Below are positions 53,579-61,658 of a stretch of 64,000 nucleotides of DNA, piece after piece. How positions within the stretch are numbered: the first letter of the stretch is position 1; each line of letters starts with the position of its first letter. The stretch is from Primorskyibacter flagellatus. Its GTDB lineage: Bacteria > Pseudomonadota > Alphaproteobacteria > Rhodobacterales > Rhodobacteraceae. The notes under the pieces were generated by a model. The model saw nothing but the letters and a program-made list of their open reading frames with translations, had not been told where the DNA came from and searched no databases. The stretch lies in contig NZ_FWYD01000002.1 in NCBI RefSeq assembly GCF_900176485.1, forward strand, positions 124,001-188,000, given 5' to 3'. Made by a program: the position numbers and the translations under genes.

Positions 53579-54655
53579 TTAGTACGGAAACGGCCAGATG
53601 ATCAGTTTCTCGCGGATCAGCGCCCAAAGCCGGGCCAGCCCGTGCGGTTCGATGATCAGAAAGAAGATGATGAGCGAGCCGATGATCATGATGTTGAGAT
53701 GCTCGACCATGGCAGATGAAATCGGGATGCCCAGGGTTTGCGGCAAGGTGTTGAGCACCACCGGCAGCCCGACGATCAGGATCGCGCCAAGGTAATTCCC
53801 CATAATGGACCCCAACCCACCGATGATGGCGATGAACAGGATCCGAAAGCTCAGCGGGATGTCAAAAAGGTTCGGCTCTGCCGCGCCGCGCCACATGAAC
53901 ACGAACAGCGCGCCCGCCACACCGACCACATAGGACGACACCATGAAGGCCGTCAGCTTGGATTTCATCAGGTTGATCCCGATAAGCTCTGCCGCGATGT
54001 CCATGTCGCGCGTCGCTTTCCAGGTCCGCCCAAGATTGCCACGGGTCAGATTGATGCACAGCAAGGTCAGCAACGTCACGATGCCGAGAACGACGAAATA
54101 CTGGATCATCGAATCTGCCTGCGGCCCGGCGATATATACGCCGAACATCTTCAGATTGGGCACCTGGATCGCGCCGGAGGCGTTGTAATTGTACAACCAC
54201 GCCCATTTCTCAAACAGCCACACCAGAAAGAACTGCGCCGCAAGCGTGGCGATCGCAAGGTAGAACCCCTTGATCCGCAGACTGGGGATGCCAAAGGCGA
54301 CGCCAACACCCGCGCTGAACACACCCGACAGCAGGATTGCCACCACCGGATTCATCCACGGCATGATCGTGACCATCTTGTAGCAGGCATAGGCGCCCAC
54401 GCCCATAAAGGCCGCTGTCCCAAGGCTCAGCTGTCCGGCATAGCCCGTCAGGATGTTCAGCCCCATCGCCGCCAGCGAATAGATCAGGATCGGAATCAGC
54501 AATGTCTGAAAGGTGAACTCCGAGGCGGTCAACGGGAAAACCACCCAGGCAAAGATCAGGATAATTCCCAGCAGATAGGCATCCTGCCGGATCGGGAACA
54601 GTGCCTGATCCGCAGTATAGCTTGTCTTGAATTGTCCGGCTGTTCTGTAAAGCAT
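53579..54655 (-). CDS. livM: ABC transporter permease, LivM type
   Basis: One of two permeases of the importer. The 358-residue protein has about ten membrane helices, with the family stretch ILTGYAGQLSLGTAAFMGVG, the EAA-like loop ATRDMDIAAELIGINLMKSKLTA in shortened form (DMDIAAELIGINLMKSKL) and GGLGSIMGNYLGAILIVGLP. GGAAAGAGATCAACGG precedes the ATG. livK begins 62 bases downstream. Upstream lies a 265-base gap with a hairpin repeat. Confidence 0.92.
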   Translation of the reverse strand: MLYRTAGQFKTSYTADQALFPIRQDAYLLGIILIFAWVVFPLTASEFTFQTLLIPILIYSLAAMGLNILTGYAGQLSLGTAAFMGVGAYACYKMVTIMPWMNPVVAILLSGVFSAGVGVAFGIPSLRIKGFYLAIATLAAQFFLVWLFEKWAWLYNYNASGAIQVPNLKMFGVYIAGPQADSMIQYFVVLGIVTLLTLLCINLTRGNLGRTWKATRDMDIAAELIGINLMKSKLTAFMVSSYVVGVAGALFVFMWRGAAEPNLFDIPLSFRILFIAIIGGLGSIMGNYLGAILIVGLPVVLNTLPQTLGIPISSAMVEHLNIMIIGSLIIFFLIIEPHGLARLWALIREKLIIWPFPY

Positions 54656-54920
54656 CCGTTGATCTCTTTCCTTGCCAGCGCGACAACTGCCATCACGCCC
54701 AATCCGGTCTTCTGGTCGGCGCGCCAGCGCTCCACCTCTTCACGTCGGCCCCGCAGCAGCCAGCAGAACCACAATCATCACACGCGTCGTGCATCTCGGG
54801 ATCTGCCAAAAGCGTCTAACTGCCACGTCCCGAACTGCCACCTTCTAGTCTGCGCACCCATGCTTCTTCTTGGTGCCAAATACTCCCGCCGGAGGCTCCC
54901 GAACGTGCCTCCGGCGGTCG
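54656..54920 (-). other. 265-base gap between livH and livM
   Basis: This space within the operon holds no convincing gene; the short frames here are low quality. Its upstream end, just after the livH stop, contains hairpin repeat copy 3. It may reduce read-through into livM or protect the livH mRNA 3' end. Confidence 0.5.
54863..54917 (-). repeat. 3'-end hairpin repeat, copy 3
   Basis: On the minus strand a perfect 11-bp GC stem (54907-54917 with 54886-54896, 10-base loop) is followed by GAGTATTTGGCACCAAGAAG. It starts four bases after the livH stop. The tail matches copies 1 and 2 (7846-7893, 21735-21784) except for GGCA in place of TTGC or TTAC. The stem sequence itself is different, so the tail is the conserved part. 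Confidence 0.75.
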
Positions 54921-55874
54921 CTAAACCCTCTCGATAATTCGTTCGCCAAACAGACCCTGAGGACGGAACAACAAAACGATCAGCGCCAGTACAAAGGCGA
55001 ACCACGTTTCGGTATTGCCCCCTAGCAGCGGCTGACCCCAATAGATCTCGAAAAGTTTCTCCAGCATTCCGATCATCAACCCGCCGACGATTGCCCCGGT
55101 AATGGATTCCAGACCGCCCAGCATCAGAACCGGCAGCGCCTTGTAGGCAATCACCTCCAGAGCAAAGCTGACACCGGCCCGCGCACCCCAGGCGATGCCC
55201 GTCACCAGTGCGATGATGCCCGCGATAAACCAGACCAGAACCCAGATCGTCTGCAATGAAATACCGACCGACAGGGCTGCCTGATGATCATCCCCAAGCG
55301 CCCGGATCGCGCGGCCCATGCGGGTCTTGTTGAGAAAGATCAGCAACCCGACGACCAGCAATGCCGCGACGATAACCGCCGTAATATCCTTCTGCTCCAG
55401 GATCAGCAGCCCGCCAAATGGTTCCAGAAGGACCGAGCCCGTGGGAATCCCCAGTTCTGCGGTGATCATCACCTTGTTCTCGCCGCCAAAGATGATCTCG
55501 CCCAGTCCGATCAGGAACAGGGTGATCCCGATGGTCGCCATGAACAGAATGATATCCGGCTGGCCCACCAATGGCCGCAGGACAACCCGCTCGACAACCA
55601 CCGCCAGAACGAACATCACACCAAGCGTCAGCAGAATGCAGATCCACGCAGGCACACCCATTGCGTGCAGCCCTACCAGCGTCAGCGCAGCAAAGACCAC
55701 CATAATGCCTTGAGCGAAGTTGAAGATCCGGCTGGATCGGTAAATCAACACGAAGCCCAGCGCGATCAGCGCATACAGGATGCCCGAGACCAGCCCCTCC
55801 CACAGCACTTGCATTAGAAAGTCCGGCGCTGCGAACATGTCCACGAACGGCGCTACAAAAATGTCATTCAACAT
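54921..55874 (-). CDS. livH: ABC transporter permease, LivH type
   Basis: The second permease of the importer, 317 residues with about eight membrane helices. Family elements are EGLVSGILYALIALGFVLIY, SRIFNFAQGIMVVFAALTLV, the EAA-type loop MGRAIRALGDDHQAALSVGI and the C-terminal LMLGGLESITGAIVGGLMIG. The start chosen is MLNDIFVAPFVD, with GGGGAGTGAAATAC before it; the longer frame upstream is in the palindrome region. Between it and livG is a 93-base spacer with a strong inverted repeat. Confidence 0.92.
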   Translation of the reverse strand: MLNDIFVAPFVDMFAAPDFLMQVLWEGLVSGILYALIALGFVLIYRSSRIFNFAQGIMVVFAALTLVGLHAMGVPAWICILLTLGVMFVLAVVVERVVLRPLVGQPDIILFMATIGITLFLIGLGEIIFGGENKVMITAELGIPTGSVLLEPFGGLLILEQKDITAVIVAALLVVGLLIFLNKTRMGRAIRALGDDHQAALSVGISLQTIWVLVWFIAGIIALVTGIAWGARAGVSFALEVIAYKALPVLMLGGLESITGAIVGGLMIGMLEKLFEIYWGQPLLGGNTETWFAFVLALIVLLFRPQGLFGERIIERV

Positions 55875-55890
55875 GTATTTCACTCCCCGC

Positions 55891-55950
55891 CCCGGGCCTG
55901 ACCCAGGGCCTCTCAGCTTGGGCCGCAAGGTCCCGGGTCAAGCCCGGGAC
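55891..55950. repeat. Palindromic repeat region between livG and livH
   Basis: A perfect 8-bp inverted repeat, GTCCCGGG and CCCGGGAC with a 5-base spacer (55930-55950), and next to it a less perfect one containing CCCGGGCCTGACCCAGGG (55891-55908). Both strands show the CCCGGG core, and similar GTCCCGGGCTTGACCC units are widespread in alphaproteobacterial intergenic DNA. It lies inside the transcript from livG to livH and would form a stable RNA stem. Confidence 0.7.
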
Positions 55951-55967
55951 AGGTGGTCTGCGATGTC

Positions 55968-56780
55968 TCAATGTTGCACTCCCAGATATGCGTCGATCAC
56001 GTCTTGATTGTTGCGCACCTCGTCAGGCGTGCCATCACCAATCTTCTTGCCGTAATCCATCACCACGACCCGGTCCGAGATATCCATGACCACACCCATG
56101 TCATGCTCGATCAGCGCGATGGTGGTGCCGAACTCATCATTCACGTCGAGAATAAAGCGGCTCATGTCCTCTTTCTCCTCGACATTCATCCCGGCCATTG
56201 GCTCATCCAGCAGCAGGATCGACGGCTCTGCCGCCAGCGCCCGCGCCAGTTCCACGCGCTTCTTCAACCCGTATGGCAAACGCCCCACCGGGGTCTTGCG
56301 AATGCTCTGGATCTCCAGAAAGTCGATGACTTCCTCGACCTTCTCGCGATTGGCAATCTCTTCGTCGCGTGCCTTGCCCCACCACATCGCCTGAGAGACA
56401 AGCCCCGCACTCATATGCGTCAGCCGCCCGGTCATGATATTGTCCAGAACCGTCATCCCCTCGAAAAGAGCGATGTTCTGAAAAGTCCGCGCCACGCCTT
56501 GCCGCGCGACCTCATAGGGTTTCATCGGCGGGCGTTTCTCGCCCTTGTACCAGACCTCGCCCTCGGACGGCGTATAGAAGCCCGAGATGATGTTCAGCAT
56601 CGACGATTTACCCGCACCGTTTGGCCCGATGATCGCCCGAACCTCACCTTCGCGTATGTCGAAAGAGATATCCTTGATCGCCACCACACCGCCGAATTTC
56701 AGCGTGATGTTCCGCATTTCCATCAGCACGCCGCCAATCTGGCGACCATCTGCGGTGACGTATCCTTCGGTATCTTTCAC
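55968..56780 (-). CDS. livG: ABC transporter ATP-binding protein, LivG type
   Basis: The second ATPase of the importer, 270 residues. It has Walker A IIGPNGAGKSSMLNIISG, the Q-loop segment GVARTFQNIALFEGMTVLDN, the signature LPYGLKKRVELARALAAEP, Walker B SILLLDEPMAGMNVEEKED and the switch-His LIEHDMGVVMDISDRVVVMD. The longer middle insertion (THMSAGLVSQAMWWGKARDE) separates LivG from LivF types. It begins at a GTG after GGGGGACGGGC and lies about 90 bases after the AMP-ligase gene. Confidence 0.93.
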   Translation of the reverse strand: MKDTEGYVTADGRQIGGVLMEMRNITLKFGGVVAIKDISFDIREGEVRAIIGPNGAGKSSMLNIISGFYTPSEGEVWYKGEKRPPMKPYEVARQGVARTFQNIALFEGMTVLDNIMTGRLTHMSAGLVSQAMWWGKARDEEIANREKVEEVIDFLEIQSIRKTPVGRLPYGLKKRVELARALAAEPSILLLDEPMAGMNVEEKEDMSRFILDVNDEFGTTIALIEHDMGVVMDISDRVVVMDYGKKIGDGTPDEVRNNQDVIDAYLGVQH

Positions 56781-56868
56781 CGCCCGTCCCCCTTGTTCAC
56801 ATCAAACTGTCTGCCCAGCGCGTTCGCGGGATGGCGGGTGGGGTGTCGCCGCAGGCGCACGTCACACG

Positions 56869-58842
56869 TCATTCTGCCGCCATCGCTTTGGGTGCCACCG
56901 GCATGACCTTGGCATCGCGGATCTCCAGCGTCGCCTTGATCTTGCCCTTCCGGCCGTCCTCATAGGTCACTTCGGTCTCGGTATAGATGCTGTCTGACCC
57001 GTCATACAAAGCTTCCACCAGATCGCCGAACTTCTCGCCGATGATCTTGCGCCGCACCTTTCGGGTCCGCGTCAACTCACCGTCATCGGCGTCCAACTCC
57101 TTGTGCAGAACCAGAAACCGATGCACCTGACAGCCCGACAACATCTCGTCCTGTGCAACGCTCGCGTTCACTTCCTCGACATGCGCCTGGATCATATCCA
57201 GAACGCGGCTATGTCCGGCCAGTTCCTGATAGGAGGCATAGGCAATGTTGTTGCGCTCGGCCCAGTTTCCGACCGCCGTCAGGTCAATGTTGATGAAGGC
57301 ACAGCACCGGTCGCGTCCAGCCCCCATCACCACCGCCTCAAGGATGTTTGGGTAGAATTTCAGCTTGTTCTCGACATATTTCGGCGCGAACATGGCACCA
57401 TCCGCCATCGCGCCCACATCCTTGGCGCGGTCGATAATCCGCAGATGGCCGGTGCTTTCTTCAATAAAGCCCGCATCGCCGGTCGCCACCCACCCCTCCG
57501 CATCCTTGGTATCGGCAGTTGAGTCCGCGTTCTTGAAATACTCCACGAACACGCCGGGGCTGCGATAGAACACCTCGCCATTCTCGGCGATGCGGATCTC
57601 CACACCCGGCGAAGGCACTCCCACGGTATCGGACCGCACCTGCCCATCGGGCTGCTGCGTGATGAAAACCGAAGCCTCCGTCTGCCCGTATAGCTGCTTT
57701 AGATTGATCCCGAGCGCCCGGTAGAAATCAAAGATCTCCGGACCGATCGCCTCACCTGCCGTATAGCCCACACGCACCTTGGAAAACCCCAGCGTGTTCT
57801 TCAGCGGACCGAAGACCAGAGCCTCGCCAAGCTTGTAGTGCAGGCGGTCCAGCAGCCCCACCGGCTCGCCATCCAGAATCTTCGGGCCGACCTTGCGGGC
57901 ACGGGACATGAAGTGATGAAACAGCCGCTTTTTCAACGGGCTGGCATCCTCCATCCGGATCATGATGCTGGTCAGTTGTGTCTCGAACACGCGCGGCGGC
58001 GCGAAATAATAGCTGGGCGCAATCTCGCGCAGGTCCGTCATCATCGTCTCGGGGCTTTCGGGACAATTCACGCAGAACCCTGTCCAATAGGCCTGCCCGA
58101 TCGAGAAGATGAAATCGCCCACCCAGGCCATCGGCAGATAGGCCAGAACCTCGTCATCCGTCTTCAAATGATCGAACTCGGCGGAATTTTTGGCCGTCTC
58201 GATGATATTGCGGTTCGACAGCACGACACCCTTGGGCTTTCCGGTCGTGCCAGACGTATACAGCATGACGCAAATGTCGTCGTAATTCTTGCCCGCCTGG
58301 CGGCGCTCCAGTTCGGCGCTGAAGTCCTCACGCGCGGCACGTCCCTGATCCTGAACCTGGCTGAACTGATGCAAATGGCTGTGGTCGTATTTGCGCAGGC
58401 CGCGCGGGTCGAGATAGATCATATGCTCGAACTGATGCAGCCCTTCCTGCACCTCGATCACCTTGTCGACCTGCTCCTGATCGGCAACGATCACAAAACG
58501 CGCGCCACAATGGCCCAGCACATAGGCCATCTCTTCGGCGCTGGCGTCCTGATACAACGGCACGGGAACCGCCCCCACCATCTGCGCCGCGACGATTGAC
58601 CAGTAAAGATAGGGCCGGTTGCGGCCTATGATGGCGATAAAGTCGCCCTCGTTCACACCCAGCTTCAACAGGCCCAGTGCCAGCGCCTCGATCTCGCGCT
58701 CTGCCTCGGACCATGTCCAGCTTTGCCAGATGCCGTATTCCTTTTCGCGATATGCAGGCGAATCGGCATGGATCTTGGCATTGCGCCCAAGCAGCGCAGG
58801 AATCGAGCGCAAACCCTCTACACCCTCGGTGAGATGTGCCAA
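56869..58842 (-). CDS. AMP-dependent long-chain-type acyl-CoA synthetase
   Basis: A 657-residue adenylate-forming ligase that would activate a carboxylic acid with ATP and CoA. The AMP-binding P-loop is CVMLYTSGTTGKPKGVVLSN, followed by VGYTAGEAIGPEIFDFYRAL, YGQTEASVFITQQPDG and the hinge GWVATGDAGFIEESTGHLRI. The long form with LRKYDHSHLHQFSQ resembles the ligase found at the head of many liv-type clusters. I chose a TTG (LAHLTEGVEG) with GGGAGGACTGAA seven bases before it, over a GTG 14 codons upstream. It is the first gene of the importer operon. Confidence 0.9.
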   Translation of the reverse strand: MAHLTEGVEGLRSIPALLGRNAKIHADSPAYREKEYGIWQSWTWSEAEREIEALALGLLKLGVNEGDFIAIIGRNRPYLYWSIVAAQMVGAVPVPLYQDASAEEMAYVLGHCGARFVIVADQEQVDKVIEVQEGLHQFEHMIYLDPRGLRKYDHSHLHQFSQVQDQGRAAREDFSAELERRQAGKNYDDICVMLYTSGTTGKPKGVVLSNRNIIETAKNSAEFDHLKTDDEVLAYLPMAWVGDFIFSIGQAYWTGFCVNCPESPETMMTDLREIAPSYYFAPPRVFETQLTSIMIRMEDASPLKKRLFHHFMSRARKVGPKILDGEPVGLLDRLHYKLGEALVFGPLKNTLGFSKVRVGYTAGEAIGPEIFDFYRALGINLKQLYGQTEASVFITQQPDGQVRSDTVGVPSPGVEIRIAENGEVFYRSPGVFVEYFKNADSTADTKDAEGWVATGDAGFIEESTGHLRIIDRAKDVGAMADGAMFAPKYVENKLKFYPNILEAVVMGAGRDRCCAFINIDLTAVGNWAERNNIAYASYQELAGHSRVLDMIQAHVEEVNASVAQDEMLSGCQVHRFLVLHKELDADDGELTRTRKVRRKIIGEKFGDLVEALYDGSDSIYTETEVTYEDGRKGKIKATLEIRDAKVMPVAPKAMAAE

Positions 58843-58900
58843 ATTCAGTCCTCCCAACGTCCGGACTTTGCCGAACAAGACCACTTGCTGCGGTTCTGAT

Positions 58901-58968
58901 GTCCATTTGGACAGTGCCCACGCTGCCGGTCAACTTTTTCCTGAACATTTCCCAATTCTTACGAATTG
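58901..58968. promoter_or_regulatory. Inverted repeats in the divergent promoter region
   Basis: The 197-bp region between the ligase operon and the histidine-kinase gene contains two perfect inverted repeats: GTCCATTTGGAC (58901-58912) and CAATTC-TTAC-GAATTG (58953-58968). The second is AT-rich and is typical of a dimeric regulator site. The paired response regulator is a natural candidate to bind here. This is from sequence symmetry only. Confidence 0.45.
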
Positions 58969-59039
58969 TAACAGCCGCCATGTCGGGCTTTGCGATGCCC
59001 GCCCCCGGTGCTAGCCATAAAGGGTAAAGAGGACGCACC

Positions 59040-60929
59040 ATGCAAAAGTCAGTTGCGATGACCCGCGCCGGGCTGAACCTGATTCAGCAAGCATTGACGA
59101 TTTACGACAGCGATCTGCGGCTCGTCGTCTGCAATCGGCGGTTTCAGGAAATGTTCAACCTGCCGCAGGCGCTGTGTACCATCGGTGCCGAATTTGAAGA
59201 TACGGTCCGCCATCTGGTGATGTGCGGCGAGTATGGCGAAGTCGACGATGCCGCGGGCTTCGTGCGCATTCGTGTCGAACAGGCGCTGGCGTTCGAGCCC
59301 CATTACATGGAGCGCACCCGCGCGAATGGGCGCGTCATAAGCGTCGAGGGCGCGCCGCTGCCACAGGGGGGCTGGGTCACGGTCTATACCGACATCACCC
59401 AGACCCGCAGGCAGGAAGAGCTTCTGCGCACACATTCCGAACATCTGTCCGATCAGGTTCTGGCCCGGTCAGAAGAGCTTTCGGCGATGAACCGCAAACT
59501 CGCCGCCACCGTCACCGCTCTGGAGGAAGCCAAGCGCGAATTGACCGAAATGGAGGCCCGCACCCGGCTGGTGGCAGAGATGATGCCCGCGCATATCGCG
59601 CATCTTGATGCGGATGGACGCTACACCTATTCGAACCGGCGCCTCAGCACGGTGATTCCGGGACGGCCGTCGGAAATCCTCGGTCTGCATATCTCGGAAA
59701 CGCTGGGGCCAGAGGCTTTCGCAACGGTAGAACCTTATCTGACGGCTGCCCTTGAGGGACAGCAATCAACGTTCGAATTTACCGATATCCGAAGTTCCCG
59801 GCGGATCCGGGCGGCTTTCAATCCCGATCAGTCCGACAATGGTGTCTATATCCTGTCGATGGACGTCACAGAGGAAACGCAGGCGCGGGCTGCGCTGCAA
59901 CAGACCCGAAAACGAGAATTGGGGGCGCAACTGACATCCGGCCTCGCGCATGATTTTTCCAACCTTCTGACGATCATCCTTGGGATGCAATCACGTTTGC
60001 AACGGCTGGACCTGCCGGAAACGGCCGAACCGCTTGTCACCGGCACGGTTCAGGCGGCACGGCGCGGCGGTGCGCTGCTGCACCGGATTGCTGACATGAC
60101 TGGCCACCGCGCCTTTTCGCCAGAACCGACCTGCATGCCGCAGTTCCTGCGCGATCTGCAAACCCTTGTCACGCCCTCCTTGTCCGATGGGCTGTCGCTG
60201 ACCGTGGACAATACGTTTTCCGGAGCTTTGCTGCTGGATCCGGGAATGTTGCAGGATTCGATCCTCAATCTGATCCTTAATGCCCGCGATGCCTGCTGCG
60301 GGGCCGGCCAGATCACACTTCACGCCCGCCCCCATATGGACACCTGGGCCGAGTTTGTTGTCAGCGACACGGGGCCGGGATTTTCGGATCAGGCCCTGAC
60401 ACATGGGCTGGATCCGTTCTTCAGCACCAAGGGTGGCGAGGGCATGGGGCTGGGTCTGGCGATGGTGTACGACATGACAAAGCTGGCGGGCGGTGAGGTC
60501 CGACTGGGCAATTCCGACACTGGCGCGCGTGTCACCTTGCGGCTGCCATTGCGCCGGGCGCAAACCACGCCAGCGCCCGGTCTTGTCCTGCTTGTCGAGG
60601 ACAGTCCCGACCTGCGGGCAGGCGTCCGCGAAATGCTGACCGATATGGGTCATGCAGTGGTCGAGGCCGCGTCGGTCGCTGAGGCCGTGCTGCTGGCCAA
60701 GGGGCTGCCGGACATTGCCCTGGTGCTGTCGGACGTTTCGCTGGAAGGCCCCGAAACCGGGCTTGCACTGCTTGACCTTCTGCCCGATCACCGCGTCAGC
60801 CTGATGACGTCGCTGCCCCCCGACAATCCGCTGCACCGCGAGGCATCGGACCGCGTACCGGTGCTGGCCAAACCGTTCACGCAGGCGCAACTGATGGGGT
60901 TCCTGATGCTGCAAAGATCTGCCGCATGA
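59040..60929 (+). CDS. Hybrid PAS-sensor histidine kinase with C-terminal receiver
   Basis: A 629-residue soluble-looking kinase with no membrane helix. Order: an N-terminal PAS_7-like domain (about 10-130, LTIYDSDLRLVVCNRRFQEM), a coiled coil (about 130-185), a second PAS (about 185-300, AHLDADGRYTYSNRRLS), the HisKA-type box LTSGLAHDFSNLLTIILG with phosphate-accepting His304, an HATPase domain (LILNARDACCG, VSDTGPGFSDQ, GEGMGLGLAMVYD), and a receiver domain with phosphoacceptor Asp565 in ALVLSDVSLEG. AGAGGACGCACC precedes the ATG. Its stop overlaps the start of the response-regulator gene (ATGA). The signal is probably intracellular, perhaps a CoA-linked metabolite. Confidence 0.93.
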   Translation: MQKSVAMTRAGLNLIQQALTIYDSDLRLVVCNRRFQEMFNLPQALCTIGAEFEDTVRHLVMCGEYGEVDDAAGFVRIRVEQALAFEPHYMERTRANGRVISVEGAPLPQGGWVTVYTDITQTRRQEELLRTHSEHLSDQVLARSEELSAMNRKLAATVTALEEAKRELTEMEARTRLVAEMMPAHIAHLDADGRYTYSNRRLSTVIPGRPSEILGLHISETLGPEAFATVEPYLTAALEGQQSTFEFTDIRSSRRIRAAFNPDQSDNGVYILSMDVTEETQARAALQQTRKRELGAQLTSGLAHDFSNLLTIILGMQSRLQRLDLPETAEPLVTGTVQAARRGGALLHRIADMTGHRAFSPEPTCMPQFLRDLQTLVTPSLSDGLSLTVDNTFSGALLLDPGMLQDSILNLILNARDACCGAGQITLHARPHMDTWAEFVVSDTGPGFSDQALTHGLDPFFSTKGGEGMGLGLAMVYDMTKLAGGEVRLGNSDTGARVTLRLPLRRAQTTPAPGLVLLVEDSPDLRAGVREMLTDMGHAVVEAASVAEAVLLAKGLPDIALVLSDVSLEGPETGLALLDLLPDHRVSLMTSLPPDNPLHREASDRVPVLAKPFTQAQLMGFLMLQRSAA

Positions 60930-61630
60930 CTGCCCTTGTCTCCATCCTCGATGACGAACCGGCGATCCGCCAGATGCTTGCCGATGCATTGGAGGAGGCC
61001 GGGTTCCGCACCATGAGCTTTGGCCGCGCGACAGAGTTCGAGGCTGCCTTGCAACGCAACACGCCCGATGTCTGCCTTGTCGATCTGGGGCTGCCGGATC
61101 GCGACGGGCTAAGCCTTGTGCACCGGCTGGCGCTGGAACGTGGCGCGATTGTCATCATCATCTCGGGGCGCGCGCAGGTTCAGGACCGTGTGACCGGGCT
61201 GGAACTGGGCGCCGACGACTACATCATCAAGCCGTTCGATCCGGCAGAGGTGGTGGCGCGGATCCGCGCCCGCCTGCGCGGCGCGAAACCTGCCCGCGCC
61301 TCGGCCAATACGGCGGAATTCAGCGGCTGGTCCGCGCATTTCGACCGCTATGTGCTGGAAGATGCCAGTGGCACCGAAACGCCGTTCTCTCATGCCGAGG
61401 GAGAGGTTCTGCGGCTGTTTCTGGACAGCCCCAACCGTCTGATAAGCCGCACCCATATGCAGGAAAGTCTGGGCGGCGCTGCGGGCGAAAGCTTTGACCG
61501 GGCGATGGACGTCCGCATCTCTCGTCTGCGCACCAAGCTGCGCGAAGACCCCAAAAACCCGCGCCTGATCAAGACGATCTATGGCGCGGGCTATATCTTT
61601 CTGGGGGATGTTGTCTGGCGTCAGGGCTGA
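60926..61630 (+). CDS. OmpR-family response regulator
   Basis: A 234-residue transcription factor: receiver domain (1-120) with acidic pocket Asp9-Asp10-Glu11, phosphoacceptor Asp53 in CLVDLGLPDRDG and Lys in DDYIIKPFDPAEV, followed by a winged-helix DNA-binding domain (about 130-230; FSHAEGEVLRLFLDSPNRLI, DVRISRLRTKLREDPKNPRL, KTIYGAGYIFLG). It overlaps the kinase gene by four bases, so the two are a pair. The likely target is the divergent ligase/importer operon and its own promoter. Confidence 0.95.
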   Translation: MTALVSILDDEPAIRQMLADALEEAGFRTMSFGRATEFEAALQRNTPDVCLVDLGLPDRDGLSLVHRLALERGAIVIIISGRAQVQDRVTGLELGADDYIIKPFDPAEVVARIRARLRGAKPARASANTAEFSGWSAHFDRYVLEDASGTETPFSHAEGEVLRLFLDSPNRLISRTHMQESLGGAAGESFDRAMDVRISRLRTKLREDPKNPRLIKTIYGAGYIFLGDVVWRQG

Positions 61631-61658
61631 AACCTGTCGCAGGGTGGAAGCAACGCCG

